Shown one piece after another: positions 26,322-35,583 of a stretch of DNA of 64,000 nt. Below the pieces are notes generated by a model. It was not told where the DNA came from. It ran no database searches and saw only the letters and a program-made list of their open reading frames with translations. The stretch is taken from contig CAXSBC010000010.1 in the NCBI GenBank assembly GCA_964236105.1, forward strand, positions 14,451 through 78,450, written 5' to 3'. Both the position numbers and the translations under genes were made by a program. The DNA comes from Lichenicola sp964236105 (GTDB taxonomy: Bacteria > Pseudomonadota > Alphaproteobacteria > Acetobacterales > Acetobacteraceae). Within the stretch, counting starts at the first letter, position 1. Each line of letters starts with the position of its first letter.

Positions 26322-27830
26322 ATGGGTACGATACTGGAGCTCCGGGGGATCACGAAGGGCTTCCCCGGCGTGAAGGCGCTGTCCGGGATCGATCTCTCGG
26401 TGAATGCGGGCGAGATCCATGCGCTCCTGGGCGAGAACGGTGCTGGCAAGTCGACGCTGATGAAGATCCTGTCCGGCATCTATCGGCCGGACGAGGGCCA
26501 GATCGTCGTCGACGGCCAGGAACGGCACTTCGCCGACTACCACGATGCGGTCGCTGCCGGCATCGGCATCGTGTTCCAGGAATTCTCCCTGATCCCCTAC
26601 CTGAACGCGGTCGAGAACATCTTTCTCGGCCGCGAACGGCGCCGCTTCGGCCTGCTCGAGATGGCGTCGATGCGACGCGAGGCGGTGGCGCTGTTCGAGC
26701 GCCTGGGCGTTTCCATCGACCTGTCCGTCGAGGTGCGCACGCTGAGCGTGGCGCAGCAGCAGTTCATCGAGATCGCCAAGGCCTTAGCGCTGGACGCGCG
26801 CATCCTCATCCTCGACGAGCCGACGGCGACGCTGACGCCTGCGGACGCCGAGCACCTGTTCATCATCATGCGCGCCCTCAAGGCGCAGGGCGTGGCGATG
26901 ATCTTCATCTCGCACCACATGGACGAGATCTTCGAGATCTGCGACCGCATCACGGTGCTGCGCGACGGGCAGTTCATCGGGGTCACGCCGGTCGCCGACA
27001 CCGACATGGACAGCCTGGTCCAGATGATGGTCGGCCGCCGGATCGAGCGCAGCTTCCCGCCCAAGCCTGCCGCGCGGACCTCGTCCCGGGTCGTGCTCGA
27101 GGTCGAGGGGCTGCAGATCGAGCGCGGCGGCCCGGTCAACGCGTTCCGGCTGCACGAGGGCGAGATCCTGGGCTTCTCAGGGCTCGTGGGCTCGGGCCGC
27201 ACGGAAACCGTGATGGCCGTGCTCGGCGCCGATCCGGCCTATCGCAAGACCGTCCGCATCAATGGCGAGCCCGCGCGCCTGAACGATCCGGCAGCCGCCC
27301 TGGCCAGCGGCCTGGGCATCCTGCCGGAAAGCCGCAAGGTCGAGGGGCTGATCACCTCCTTCTCCATCCGCGACAACATCTCGATCAACAATCTCGGCAA
27401 GTACAGCAAGGCGGGCGGGTTCCTGGACTTCCCCCTGGAGCGCGCCACCACCGCCGACATGATGAAGCAGGTCGGCGTCAAGGCGCCGAACCAGGCGACG
27501 ACGGTCGAGACGCTGTCCGGCGGCAACCAGCAGAAGGTCGTGCTGGCACGCTGGCTCAACCACCATTGCAAGATCCTGTTCTTCGACGAGCCGACGCGCG
27601 GCATCGATGTCGGCGCCAAGGCCGAGATCTACGCCCTGATGCGCGGCCTGACCGAGCGCGGCTATGCGATCATCATGGTTTCGTCGGAGCTGCCCGAGAT
27701 CGTGGGCATGAGCGACCGGGTCTGCGTGTTCCGCGAGGGCAGGATCGTCCGTACCCTCGAGGCCGACGAGATCACGCCGGCCGACGTCATGCGGCACGCG
27801 ACCGCGGGAGATCTCCATGAGCTCGTCTAA
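26322..27830 (+). CDS. Sugar/polyol ABC transporter ATP-binding protein (RbsA type)
   Basis: A 502-residue fusion of two ABC domains, energising the transporter. The first domain has GENGAGKST, the signature-like LSVAQQQFIEIAKAL and ILILDEPTATLTP. The second has the degenerate P-loop GLVGSGRTET, LSGGNQQKVVLARWL and ILFFDEPTRGIDVG, as in RbsA. The ATG at 26322 is set by alignment with the family N-terminus (ILELRGITKGFPGVKAL). It overlaps the permease gene by 14 bases. Confidence 0.93.
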   Translation: MGTILELRGITKGFPGVKALSGIDLSVNAGEIHALLGENGAGKSTLMKILSGIYRPDEGQIVVDGQERHFADYHDAVAAGIGIVFQEFSLIPYLNAVENIFLGRERRRFGLLEMASMRREAVALFERLGVSIDLSVEVRTLSVAQQQFIEIAKALALDARILILDEPTATLTPADAEHLFIIMRALKAQGVAMIFISHHMDEIFEICDRITVLRDGQFIGVTPVADTDMDSLVQMMVGRRIERSFPPKPAARTSSRVVLEVEGLQIERGGPVNAFRLHEGEILGFSGLVGSGRTETVMAVLGADPAYRKTVRINGEPARLNDPAAALASGLGILPESRKVEGLITSFSIRDNISINNLGKYSKAGGFLDFPLERATTADMMKQVGVKAPNQATTVETLSGGNQQKVVLARWLNHHCKILFFDEPTRGIDVGAKAEIYALMRGLTERGYAIIMVSSELPEIVGMSDRVCVFREGRIVRTLEADEITPADVMRHATAGDLHELV

Positions 27831-28806
27831 CATCGCCGCCGCCTCGCGCGGCCCGAGCCCGCTCCTCGCCTCGCTCAAGCGGGCCAGCCGCTTCACCGCC
27901 TTCTACCCGCTGGTCGGGCTGATCGTGGTCTCGATCGTCATGGTGTTCGCGTCCGACAGCTTCCTGTCCTACGGCAACATCACCAACATCGTCAGGCAGG
28001 TCTCGATCAACGCGCTGATCGCGGTCGGCATGACCTTCGTGATTCTGACCGGCGGCATCGACCTGTCGGTGGGAGCGGTGATGGCGCTGGCCGGCACGCT
28101 GGCCGCCGGACTGATGGCAGCCGGCATGAACGGCGTGCTTGCGCTGATCATCTGCCTGCTGGTCGGCTGCGGCTTCGGGCTCGCCAACGGCGCGTTCGTG
28201 GCGTTCGCGGGCATGCCGCCGATCATCGTCACCCTGGCCACCATGGGCATCGCCCGCGGGCTGGGGCTGATCTATACCGGCGGCTATCCGATCAGCGGAC
28301 TGCCCTCCTGGATCAACTGGTTCGGCGAGGGCCGCGTGCTCGGCCTGCAGACGCCGATCGTGATCATGCTGATCGTCTACGTGGTCGGATGGGTGTTGCT
28401 CGAGCGCACGCCGTTCGGCCGCTACGTGTACGCGATCGGCGGCAACGAGACCGCGACCCGGCTGTCTGGCGTGCGGGTCGCGCGCTCCAAGCTGATCATC
28501 TACGGCATCAGCGGGCTCACCGCCGCGATCGCCGCGATCGTGCTGACCGGGCGCCTGATGAGCGGACAGCCGAATTCCGGCCAGGGCTTCGAGCTCGACG
28601 CGATCGCCGCCGTGGTGCTGGGCGGCACGTCGATCGCCGGCGGCCGCGGCTCGCTGATCGGCACGCTGCTGGGCGCGCTGCTGCTCGGCGTGCTCAATAA
28701 CGGGCTGAACATGGTGGGGGTGAACCCCTACGTGCAGACGGTGGTCAAGGGCGTGATCATCCTGCTGGCCATCTATATCGGCCGCGAGCGACGCCGGGCC
28801 GGCTGA
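27817..28806 (+). CDS. Sugar/polyol ABC transporter permease (RbsC type)
   Basis: A 329-residue BPD_transp_2 permease with about eight to ten membrane helices. Family motifs include VGMTFVILTGGIDLSVGAVM, a VYAIGGNETATRLSGV loop that contacts the ATPase, and AVVLGGTSIAGGRGS. It starts within the end of the ATPase gene, so the subunits are made together. Confidence 0.93.
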   Translation: MSSSNIAAASRGPSPLLASLKRASRFTAFYPLVGLIVVSIVMVFASDSFLSYGNITNIVRQVSINALIAVGMTFVILTGGIDLSVGAVMALAGTLAAGLMAAGMNGVLALIICLLVGCGFGLANGAFVAFAGMPPIIVTLATMGIARGLGLIYTGGYPISGLPSWINWFGEGRVLGLQTPIVIMLIVYVVGWVLLERTPFGRYVYAIGGNETATRLSGVRVARSKLIIYGISGLTAAIAAIVLTGRLMSGQPNSGQGFELDAIAAVVLGGTSIAGGRGSLIGTLLGALLLGVLNNGLNMVGVNPYVQTVVKGVIILLAIYIGRERRRAG

Positions 28807-28855
28807 CGCGCCCGCCGTCGCACGCGCCCGAACGAACATCGAAAGGCATCGCCGC

Positions 28856-29959
28856 ATGGACCGCCAGAACAACAGGATGACCGCGGTCGTCTGCCACGGC
28901 CCGGAAGACTACCGGGTCGAGCAGATCGACCGTCCGACGCCGGGTGCGAGCGAGATGGTGATCCGGATCTCCGCCTGCGGCATCTGCGCCAGCGACTGCA
29001 AGTGCTGGTCGGGTGCCAAGATGTTCTGGGGCGGCATCGAGGACGATGCCGCCTGGGTCAAGCCGCCGGTCGTTCCCGGACACGAGTTCTTCGGCGTCGT
29101 GGACGAGCTGGGTCCGGACGCGGCGGCGCATTTCGGGGTCCAGCCCGGCGACACCGTCATCGCCGAGCAGATCGTGCCCTGCGACCGCTGCCGCTACTGC
29201 CGCGCCGGCCAGTACTGGATGTGCGAGGTGCACAACATCTTCGGCTTCCAGCGCAAGGTCGCCGATGGCGGCATGTCGGAATACATGCTGATCCCGCGCA
29301 CCGCGCGCGTGCACACCATCCCCCCGTCGATGAAGCTCGCCGATGCCGCGATCATCGAGCCGCTCTCGTGTGCGATCCACGTCATCAACCGCGGCGAGCT
29401 GCGGCTGGACGACGTGGTGGTGATCGCCGGCGCCGGCCCGATCGGGCTGATGATGGTGCAGGTGGCGCATCTGCGTACCCCAAAGAAGCTGATCGTCATC
29501 GACATGGTCAAGGAGCGGCGCGACCTGGCGCTGAAGTTCGGCGCCGACGTGGTGATCGATCCGGCCAACGAGAACGCGCTGGCCATCGTGCAGTCCCATA
29601 CCGGCGGCTATGGCTGCGACGTGTATATCGAGGCGACCGGCTCGCCCGGCGGCGTGACCCAGGGGCTGGAGCTGATCCGCAAGCTCGGCCGCTTCGTCGA
29701 GTTCTCGGTGTTCGGCAAGGAGACCAGCGTCGACTGGTCGATCATCGGCGACCGCAAGGAGCTCGACATACGCGGCGCGCATCTGGGCCCGTACTGCTAC
29801 CCGATCGCCATCGACCTGCTCGATCGCGGCCTGGTCACCTCGGACGGCATCGTCACCCACGACTATGCGTTCGAGGACTGGGACGAGGCGATCAGGGTCG
29901 CGAACTCGCTCGACTCGATCAAGGTGCTGCTGAAGTCCGCCTCCGCCGTGGGCGCGTAG
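28856..29959 (+). CDS. Zinc-binding alcohol dehydrogenase, erythritol/L-threitol dehydrogenase type
   Basis: A 367-residue medium-chain dehydrogenase. Catalytic zinc ligands lie in CGICASDCKC and GHEFFG, and the structural zinc site is the four-Cys loop CDRCRYCRAGQYWMC. The NAD-binding motif is GAGPIGLMM. The stretch SGAKMFWGG and the C-terminal RGAHLGPYCYPIAIDLL closely recall EltD, the erythritol/L-threitol dehydrogenase described in rhizobial polyol pathways. I therefore expect oxidation of a short polyol to a ketose, but pentitols are equally possible given the kinase. It is fifty bases after the permease in the same operon. Confidence 0.8.
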   Translation: MDRQNNRMTAVVCHGPEDYRVEQIDRPTPGASEMVIRISACGICASDCKCWSGAKMFWGGIEDDAAWVKPPVVPGHEFFGVVDELGPDAAAHFGVQPGDTVIAEQIVPCDRCRYCRAGQYWMCEVHNIFGFQRKVADGGMSEYMLIPRTARVHTIPPSMKLADAAIIEPLSCAIHVINRGELRLDDVVVIAGAGPIGLMMVQVAHLRTPKKLIVIDMVKERRDLALKFGADVVIDPANENALAIVQSHTGGYGCDVYIEATGSPGGVTQGLELIRKLGRFVEFSVFGKETSVDWSIIGDRKELDIRGAHLGPYCYPIAIDLLDRGLVTSDGIVTHDYAFEDWDEAIRVANSLDSIKVLLKSASAVGA

Positions 29960-29973
29960 GGAGCGTCCCGGCC

Positions 29974-31614
29974 ATGGCGACGGATGCGGTCATCGGCATC
30001 GATGTCGGCACGGGCAGCGCGCGCGCCGGCCTGTTCTCCCTCGACGGCACCATGCTGGCGCAGGCGAGCCGGCCGATCCGCGCCTGGCGTCCGCAGGCAG
30101 GCTTCGTGCAGCAGTCCACCGCCGACATCTGGGCGTCGATCTGCGCCTCGGTGCGCGACGCGGTTGCGGCCGCGGGTGCGGTGACGGTGCGCGGCATCGG
30201 CTTCGACGCCACCTGCTCGCTCGCCGTGGTGGACGAGGCGGGCGGCCCGGTCTCGATCAGTCCCGACGGCGCGCCCGAGCAGGACGTCATCGTCTGGATG
30301 GACCATCGTGCGGGTGCCGAGGCCGAGCGGATCAATGCCGGCGCCCATGAGGTGCTGCGCTATGTCGGCGGCCGCATCTCGCTGGAGATGCAGACGCCCA
30401 AGCTGCTCTGGCTGCGCGAGAACCGGCCCGAGGCCTGGTCGCGCGCCGCCCTGTTCTTCGACCTGCCTGACTGGCTGACCTGGCGGGCCACCGGCAGCAC
30501 CACGCGCTCGCTCTGCTCGACCGTCTGCAAATGGACCTATCTCGGCCATGAGCAGCGCTGGGACGAGGCGTATTTCCGCGAGATCGGCCTCGGCGACCTC
30601 GCCCGCGAAGGCTTCCGGCGCATCGGCACCGACATCCGCCCGATGGGCGAGGCGATCGGCACGCTGTCGGCGGATGCGGCGACCGCCCTGGGCCTGACGC
30701 AGGGCATCCCGGTCGGCGCCTCGGCGATCGATGCCCATGCCGGCGGCATCGGCACCATCGGCGCTGCGCTGGACGGCCAGCCGCCGGACGATGCCGGCCT
30801 GCTGCGCCGGCTGGCGCTGGTCGGCGGCACGTCGAGCTGCCACATGACGGTCTCGGCCGAGCCCCGCTTCGTGCCGGGCGTCTGGGGGCCGTACTTCGCG
30901 GCGATGGTGCCGGAGCTGTGGCTCAACGAGGGCGGCCAGTCCGCCACCGGCAGCCTGGTCGACCACGTCATCACCACCCATGCCGCCTACCCGGCGCTGG
31001 CGGCCGAGGCGGCGGAGGCCGGGCAGAGCATCTATCAGCGGCTGAACCTGCGTCTCGATCGCCTGGCGCGCGCGGTGCCGTTCCCGGCCGCCCTGACCCG
31101 CGACCTGCATGTGATGCCGGACTTCCACGGCAACCGCTCGCCGCGCGCCGACGCCAGCCTGCGCGGCATGATCTCCGGCCTGCGCCTCGGCGCCGACGGC
31201 GACGACCTCGCCGTGCTCTACCTCGCGACCCTGCAGGCCATCGCCTACGGAACCCGGCACATCATCGAGACCCTGAACGGGCAGGGCTATGCGATCGACA
31301 CCATCCTGGCCTCGGGCGGCGGCACCAAGAACCCGGTGTTCCTGCGCGAGCATGCCGACGCCACCGGCTGCGCGCTGGTGCTGCCGCGCGAGCCGGAAGC
31401 GGTGCTGCTGGGCGCGGCGATCCTGGGTGCGGTGGCAGGCGGCGCGCATGCGAGCATCCGCGACGCGATGGCCGCGATGAGCCGGTCGGGTGCGACGATC
31501 GATCCGGGTGCCGGCGAGATCCGTCGCTACCATGACGGCAAGTACGCCGTGTTCGGACGGATGTACGAGGACCAGATGGCCTACCGCGCCCTGATGGCCT
31601 CTCCCGCCGCCTAG
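29974..31614 (+). CDS. FGGY-family carbohydrate kinase (ribulokinase-like)
   Basis: A 546-residue FGGY kinase. The N-terminal phosphate motif is IGIDVGTGSARAGLFSLDG. FGGY motifs of the D-ribulose kinase (YDR109C/YpCarbK-like) branch follow: DHRAGAEAERIN, GGTSSCHM, DFHGNRSPRAD and SGGGTKNPVFL. The length suits that branch, which phosphorylates pentuloses. It would act on the ketose made by the preceding dehydrogenase. GGGAG lies 11 bases before the ATG at 29974; the longer open frame upstream is a shadow of the dehydrogenase. Confidence 0.85.
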   Translation: MATDAVIGIDVGTGSARAGLFSLDGTMLAQASRPIRAWRPQAGFVQQSTADIWASICASVRDAVAAAGAVTVRGIGFDATCSLAVVDEAGGPVSISPDGAPEQDVIVWMDHRAGAEAERINAGAHEVLRYVGGRISLEMQTPKLLWLRENRPEAWSRAALFFDLPDWLTWRATGSTTRSLCSTVCKWTYLGHEQRWDEAYFREIGLGDLAREGFRRIGTDIRPMGEAIGTLSADAATALGLTQGIPVGASAIDAHAGGIGTIGAALDGQPPDDAGLLRRLALVGGTSSCHMTVSAEPRFVPGVWGPYFAAMVPELWLNEGGQSATGSLVDHVITTHAAYPALAAEAAEAGQSIYQRLNLRLDRLARAVPFPAALTRDLHVMPDFHGNRSPRADASLRGMISGLRLGADGDDLAVLYLATLQAIAYGTRHIIETLNGQGYAIDTILASGGGTKNPVFLREHADATGCALVLPREPEAVLLGAAILGAVAGGAHASIRDAMAAMSRSGATIDPGAGEIRRYHDGKYAVFGRMYEDQMAYRALMASPAA

Positions 31615-31628
31615 GGCCGGCCGTCGCG

Positions 31629-32363
31629 TCAGCTGATCAGCAGCCCGCCATCGACGTTGATCGAGATGCCGTTGAGCATTGCTGCATCGTCGCCCAGCAG
31701 GAAGCTGATCACGCTGGCAACGTCGGCCGGCTCGCAGAAGCGGCCGAGCGGGATGCGGCCCAGCACCGGCGCCGACCTGGCGGGGTCCGACCAGGCCAGC
31801 TGGCCCATCGGCGTCAGGGTCACGGTCGGGTTGACGCTGTTGGTGCGGATGCCGTGGGCCCCGAGCTCCACGGCCAGCACCCGGGTCAGCGCGTCGAGTG
31901 CCGCCTTCGACGCGCAGTAGGCGGCATGATCGGCAAGGCCGATGGACGAGGCGGTCGAGGACAGGTTGACGATCGCGCCGCGCCGGCCGCGTCGGATCAG
32001 GTCGCCGGCCACCACCTGCGCCAGCCTGAGCGGCGCCAGCGTGTTGACCGCCAGCACGGCGCCGAAGCGCGCCATCGAGGTCTCCAGCACCGGCTGCAGC
32101 GAGGTGATGCCGGCATTGTTGACCAGGCAGTCGAACGGCAGCGCCCGGGTCACCGCCTCGGCCGCCTGGTCCAGCTCGGCGAGGTCGACGGCAAGCGTCG
32201 CGCAGCCGGTCTCCTCGGCCAGGCTCTGCAGGTCGCTCGCCTGCCGGCTGAGCGCCACCACCTCGGCGCCGTCCGCCACGAGCCGGCGCACCGTCTCGCG
32301 GCCGATCCCCTTGCCGGCCCCGGTGACGAGCACGCGACGGTCCGAAAGCCTGCCTGAACCCAT
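31629..32363 (-). CDS. SDR related to L-xylulose reductase (DCXR)
   Basis: A 244-residue SDR very like animal dicarbonyl/L-xylulose reductase. The cofactor motif is VTGAGKGIGRETV with ALSRQASDL after strand 2, as in DCXR. The catalytic set is NLSSTASS and YCASKAALD, and NPTVTLTPMGQLAWSDP with RIPLGRF matches the DCXR C-terminal region almost word for word. It should interconvert L-xylulose and xylitol or a similar ketose/polyol pair with NADP(H). It is transcribed towards the kinase gene with a 14-base gap, so it belongs to the cluster functionally but not to the same transcript. Confidence 0.82.
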   Translation of the reverse strand: MGSGRLSDRRVLVTGAGKGIGRETVRRLVADGAEVVALSRQASDLQSLAEETGCATLAVDLAELDQAAEAVTRALPFDCLVNNAGITSLQPVLETSMARFGAVLAVNTLAPLRLAQVVAGDLIRRGRRGAIVNLSSTASSIGLADHAAYCASKAALDALTRVLAVELGAHGIRTNSVNPTVTLTPMGQLAWSDPARSAPVLGRIPLGRFCEPADVASVISFLLGDDAAMLNGISINVDGGLLIS

Positions 32364-32568
32364 GATCGTCGTCTCCCGGCTGCCGGCGTCGCCGGATCAG
32401 GGAGCCGGACGGTCCGTCGCGTCAAGCGGAGGGCGAACGTCGATCCGGCAGCGCCCCGGTCCGGCCGCCGCGTCACGCAACCGCCCTCCGTCGGGTCCGT
32501 TGACGGTGGCGCGTCCGCATCCTCGCCAAGGCCGGGACGGCGGGCGGGGCAAGCCGGGAGAGACAGCC

Positions 32569-33144
32569 ATGGACCGTCCGCTCGAGATCGCCTTCCACAA
32601 CCTGCAGTCGTCGGAGTCGGTCGAGGCCGAGATACGCCGGCAGGTGGACCGGCTGGAGACCCGCTACGGCCATCTGACCGGATGCCGCGTGTCGGTCGAG
32701 GCGCTGCACCAGCAGCACCAGACCGGCAACCTCTACGAGGTGCATGTGACGCTGTCGGTGCCGGGCCGCGAGCTGGCGGTGTCGCGCGAGCCGCACCATG
32801 CCAAGGAGCGCTATGCGCATCCCGACGTCCACACCTCGCTGCGGGACGCGTTTCGCGCCGCCGAGAAGCAGCTCGAGAGCTTCAAGCGCAAGCAGCGCGG
32901 CAGCCAGTCGGTCGCCGGCGCCGGCAGCGCCGCTCTCGCCGGCCAGGTGTCGCTGATCGAGCCGGGCGCCGACCATGGCTTCCTGATCGACAACACCGGC
33001 ACCCAGCTCTACTTCCATCGCGACAGCGTCACCAACGGCCGCTTCGAGACGCTGCAGCGCGGCGACGTGGTTCACTACCTGTCGGAAAACGGCAGCGCCG
33101 GACCGGTCGCGGTGAAGGTGCGCCTCGCTTCGTCCTCAACGTGA
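32569..33144 (+). CDS. HPF/RaiA-family ribosome-associated protein fused to a cold-shock-like domain
   Basis: A 191-residue two-domain protein. Residues 1-100 form an S30AE/RaiA-like domain (LEIAFHNLQSSESVEAEIR, with HHAKERYAHPDVHTSLRDAF) that binds the ribosomal A/P site region in the family. Residues 125-190 resemble a cold-shock OB fold (GFLIDNTGTQLYFHRDSVTN and LQRGDVVHYL). This architecture is known in proteobacteria and presumably helps store or protect ribosomes under stress. GGGAGAGA precedes the ATG at 32569. Confidence 0.85.
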   Translation: MDRPLEIAFHNLQSSESVEAEIRRQVDRLETRYGHLTGCRVSVEALHQQHQTGNLYEVHVTLSVPGRELAVSREPHHAKERYAHPDVHTSLRDAFRAAEKQLESFKRKQRGSQSVAGAGSAALAGQVSLIEPGADHGFLIDNTGTQLYFHRDSVTNGRFETLQRGDVVHYLSENGSAGPVAVKVRLASSST

Positions 33145-33284
33145 GCCATCTGCCACGATCGGCAAAAAATCGTTAGAGCGATCACTTAACGGGTGTTTCG
33201 TGTCAATTTATTAACGATAGGATACGCCCCTGGTCGATCCTCGCTGGCGTGATCGACAGGATTGATCCGCTCAGGGGCTTGGCG

Positions 33285-33614
33285 ATGCAGGATACGTGGC
33301 AGCAGGACGTGCTGGTGGAGGCGGGCCTGGACGAGGGCCCGGGATCGGTGCTGGCGGGTTTCGGAACGGGGTCGGCGACGGGCGCGCCGCGCCAGCATCG
33401 GCGTCTTCCCGAGCGCATCCTGGTGGCGGCGCACCAGGCCTGCGACCTCGGCGAGCTGCAGACGGCGGGAAGCCTGCTCTCCATCCTCGAGATCGTGCTG
33501 ATGCAGCCGGCCGGCGGCTCGGCGACCGCGCATCGCCGAACCATCGAGGGCATGGTCGCGGCCTACGAGCGGCTCTGGCACCTCAGGCGCGCCGTCGCGC
33601 CGTCGATGTCCTGA
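33285..33614 (+). CDS. Hypothetical small helical protein
   Basis: 109 residues, no recognised family. The second half is predicted to be helical (ERILVAAHQACDLGELQTAG and LLSILEIVLMQ, then TIEGMVAAYERLWHLRR). The first half is Gly/Ala-rich. AGGGG precedes the ATG at 33285; a GTG at 33249 is an alternative. The promoter region is AT-rich and contains TTAACG twice, 25 bases apart (33186 and 33211). It converges on the methyltransferase gene with an eight-base gap. Confidence 0.6.
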   Translation: MQDTWQQDVLVEAGLDEGPGSVLAGFGTGSATGAPRQHRRLPERILVAAHQACDLGELQTAGSLLSILEIVLMQPAGGSATAHRRTIEGMVAAYERLWHLRRAVAPSMS

Positions 33615-33621
33615 GCAGGCC

Positions 33622-34425
33622 TCAACCGGCCGACGCGACCGGGCCCATCGGCAGCGACGCGCCGTCGCGCAGGATCGCCTCGGCAGCATCGGTGAAGCCG
33701 CCGCCCTGCCGGTGCAGCACGAGGCCGGGCAGGATCGCGCCGTCGCCCCGGCCGCCGGCGATGCCCTGGAGCAGGACGATCCGCGCCGGCCTGCCCGCAT
33801 TCGGCCAGAGCGGCAGCAGCCTGATGCCGCCGATGCCGCAGCCGGTCATGGCGGCGCCGGCCTCGGCATGCAGGGAAGCCGGCAGGATCAGCGTCAGGGT
33901 GCCGCCGTCGCGCAACAGCCGTGCCAGCGCCGACGTCCAGACGGTCAGGGTGCTGGCCGGTGCCCGTTTCGCGAGATCGCGCCGCAGCGACGGCGACACG
34001 CTGGCGCCGGTGCGGTGCCAGGGCGGGTTCGCCATCGCATGGTCGAACCGCCCGGTCGCGTCGGCGGACACCGCCTCGATCGGCGCTGCCAGCACCGACC
34101 AGCCGGACAGGCCGTTGCTGCCCAGGTTCTCGCGCGCCAGCGCTGCCGTGCCCGGGTCCTGCTCGATCCCGATACCGGCCGTCCCCGGAACGCGCGACGC
34201 CACGCACAGCAGACCCGCACCCGCGCCGCAGCCGGCCTCCAGCACCTGCGCGCCCGGCCGCGCCGGCACCGCGGCGGCGAGCAGCACCGGCTCGATCCCG
34301 GTGCGGTAGCCGTCGCGGAACTGCCGATAGGCGATGCGGCCGCCGAGCAGCGTTCCCTGTGTCGTCGGATCGGCCGGCGCCGGCATGGGACCGTCCGGTG
34401 GTTCTGCCGATGCTTGACCGCCCAT
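33622..34425 (-). CDS. tRNA1(Val) A37 N6-methyltransferase-like (TrmN6/YfiC family)
   Basis: A 267-residue Rossmann-fold methyltransferase. The SAM motif is VLEAGCGAGAGLLCVASR and the N6-adenine signature is MANPPWHRTG. Residues YRQFRDGYRTGIEPVLLAA before motif I match the tRNA1(Val) m6A37 enzyme family. Start is taken at the Met at 34425; an internal Met at 34386 is possible. It is divergent from the polyprenyl synthetase gene, an arrangement often seen in alphaproteobacteria. Confidence 0.82.
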   Translation of the reverse strand: MGGQASAEPPDGPMPAPADPTTQGTLLGGRIAYRQFRDGYRTGIEPVLLAAAVPARPGAQVLEAGCGAGAGLLCVASRVPGTAGIGIEQDPGTAALARENLGSNGLSGWSVLAAPIEAVSADATGRFDHAMANPPWHRTGASVSPSLRRDLAKRAPASTLTVWTSALARLLRDGGTLTLILPASLHAEAGAAMTGCGIGGIRLLPLWPNAGRPARIVLLQGIAGGRGDGAILPGLVLHRQGGGFTDAAEAILRDGASLPMGPVASAG

Positions 34426-34479
34426 CCGCTGCCGCCCATATGGTGCCTCGCCGACCCCTGGAGCGTGGAGAGATGCCGC

Positions 34480-35583
34480 TTGGGCCTGACCGCCAGTCTG
34501 CCGGATTCCGATGGGACCACAAGTCGTGGCCCCCAGTCGGGCATCCAGGACCGGGCGGGACGGAGTGCGGGGGACCGGCGTGACGACGCGACCGGCGAGG
34601 CCGCCCTCAAGGCGCTGTCGGATCTGCTCGAGGACGACATGCAGGCCTGCAACCGGGCCATCGTCGCACGCATGGACAGTCCGGTCGCGCTGATCCCGCA
34701 GCTCGCGGCCCATCTCGTCGCCGCCGGCGGCAAGCGGCTGCGGCCGCTGCTGACGCTCGCGGCCTCGCGCCTGTGCGGGTATCGGCCGGGTTCCGTGGCG
34801 CGGCACGTCAACCTCGCCGCCTGCGTCGAGTTCATCCATACCGCGACCCTGCTGCATGACGACGTGGTCGATGAGAGCCAGCTCAGGCGCGGGCTCGCCA
34901 GCGCCAACGCGGTGTTCGGCAACAAGGCCTCGGTGCTGGTCGGCGACTTCCTGTTCGCGCGCTCGTTCCAGCTGATGACCGAGGACGGCTCCCTCGAGGT
35001 GATGGCGATCCTGTCCAAGGCGTCCGCCACCATCGCCGAGGGCGAGGTGCTGCAGATGGCGACGCAGAACGACCTGTCGACCTCGATGGAGCGCTACCTC
35101 GAGGTGATCCATGGCAAGACCGCGGCGCTGTTCGCGGCCGCCTGCCGGGTGGGCGCCGTCGTGGCCGAGCGCCCGGAGGCGGAGGCGCTGGCGCTCGACG
35201 GCTACGGCACCAATCTCGGCATGGCGTTCCAGCTGGTCGACGACGCGCTCGACTACGCCGCCGACCAGAGGCTGCTCGGCAAGACGGTCGGCGACGACTT
35301 CCGCGAGGGCAAGATCACCCTGCCGGTGCTGGCCGCCTATGAGGCCGGCTCGGAGCAGGACCGCGTCTTCTGGCGCCGGGTCATCGAGGACAGCGCCCAG
35401 GAGCCGGACGATCTCGACCATGCGCTGGGGCTGATCGCCGGCACCGACGCGATCGGCACCACGCTGAAGCGCGCGGCCGACTATGCGGAGCGGGCGCAGC
35501 AGGCGTTGCGGGTGTTTCCCGACAGCCGCATCCGCGGGCTGCTGGGCGAGGTCGCCGCCTATACCGTCAGCCGCGGACGCTGA
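34480..35583 (+). CDS. ispB: Polyprenyl diphosphate synthase (octaprenyl/decaprenyl type)
   Basis: A trans-isoprenyl diphosphate synthase making the quinone side chain. Both Asp-rich motifs are clear: LLHDDVVDES and FQLVDDALDY, with GGKRLRPLL upstream and KTAALFAAACRVGA between. Chain length is not readable. No ATG or GTG lies in frame before the conserved region. A TTG at 34480 preceded by GGAGAG at seven bases is the best start and gives 367 residues with a longer-than-usual N-terminus. Its 3' end overlaps murI (convergent) by 17 bases. Confidence 0.85.
   Translation: MGLTASLPDSDGTTSRGPQSGIQDRAGRSAGDRRDDATGEAALKALSDLLEDDMQACNRAIVARMDSPVALIPQLAAHLVAAGGKRLRPLLTLAASRLCGYRPGSVARHVNLAACVEFIHTATLLHDDVVDESQLRRGLASANAVFGNKASVLVGDFLFARSFQLMTEDGSLEVMAILSKASATIAEGEVLQMATQNDLSTSMERYLEVIHGKTAALFAAACRVGAVVAERPEAEALALDGYGTNLGMAFQLVDDALDYAADQRLLGKTVGDDFREGKITLPVLAAYEAGSEQDRVFWRRVIEDSAQEPDDLDHALGLIAGTDAIGTTLKRAADYAERAQQALRVFPDSRIRGLLGEVAAYTVSRGR

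Noticed and set aside
29002..29973. Forward extension joining the dehydrogenase region in another frame to the FGGY kinase
   Set aside because: The upstream part is an out-of-frame translation of the dehydrogenase; the kinase begins at its own ATG at 29974 with the usual phosphate-binding motif.
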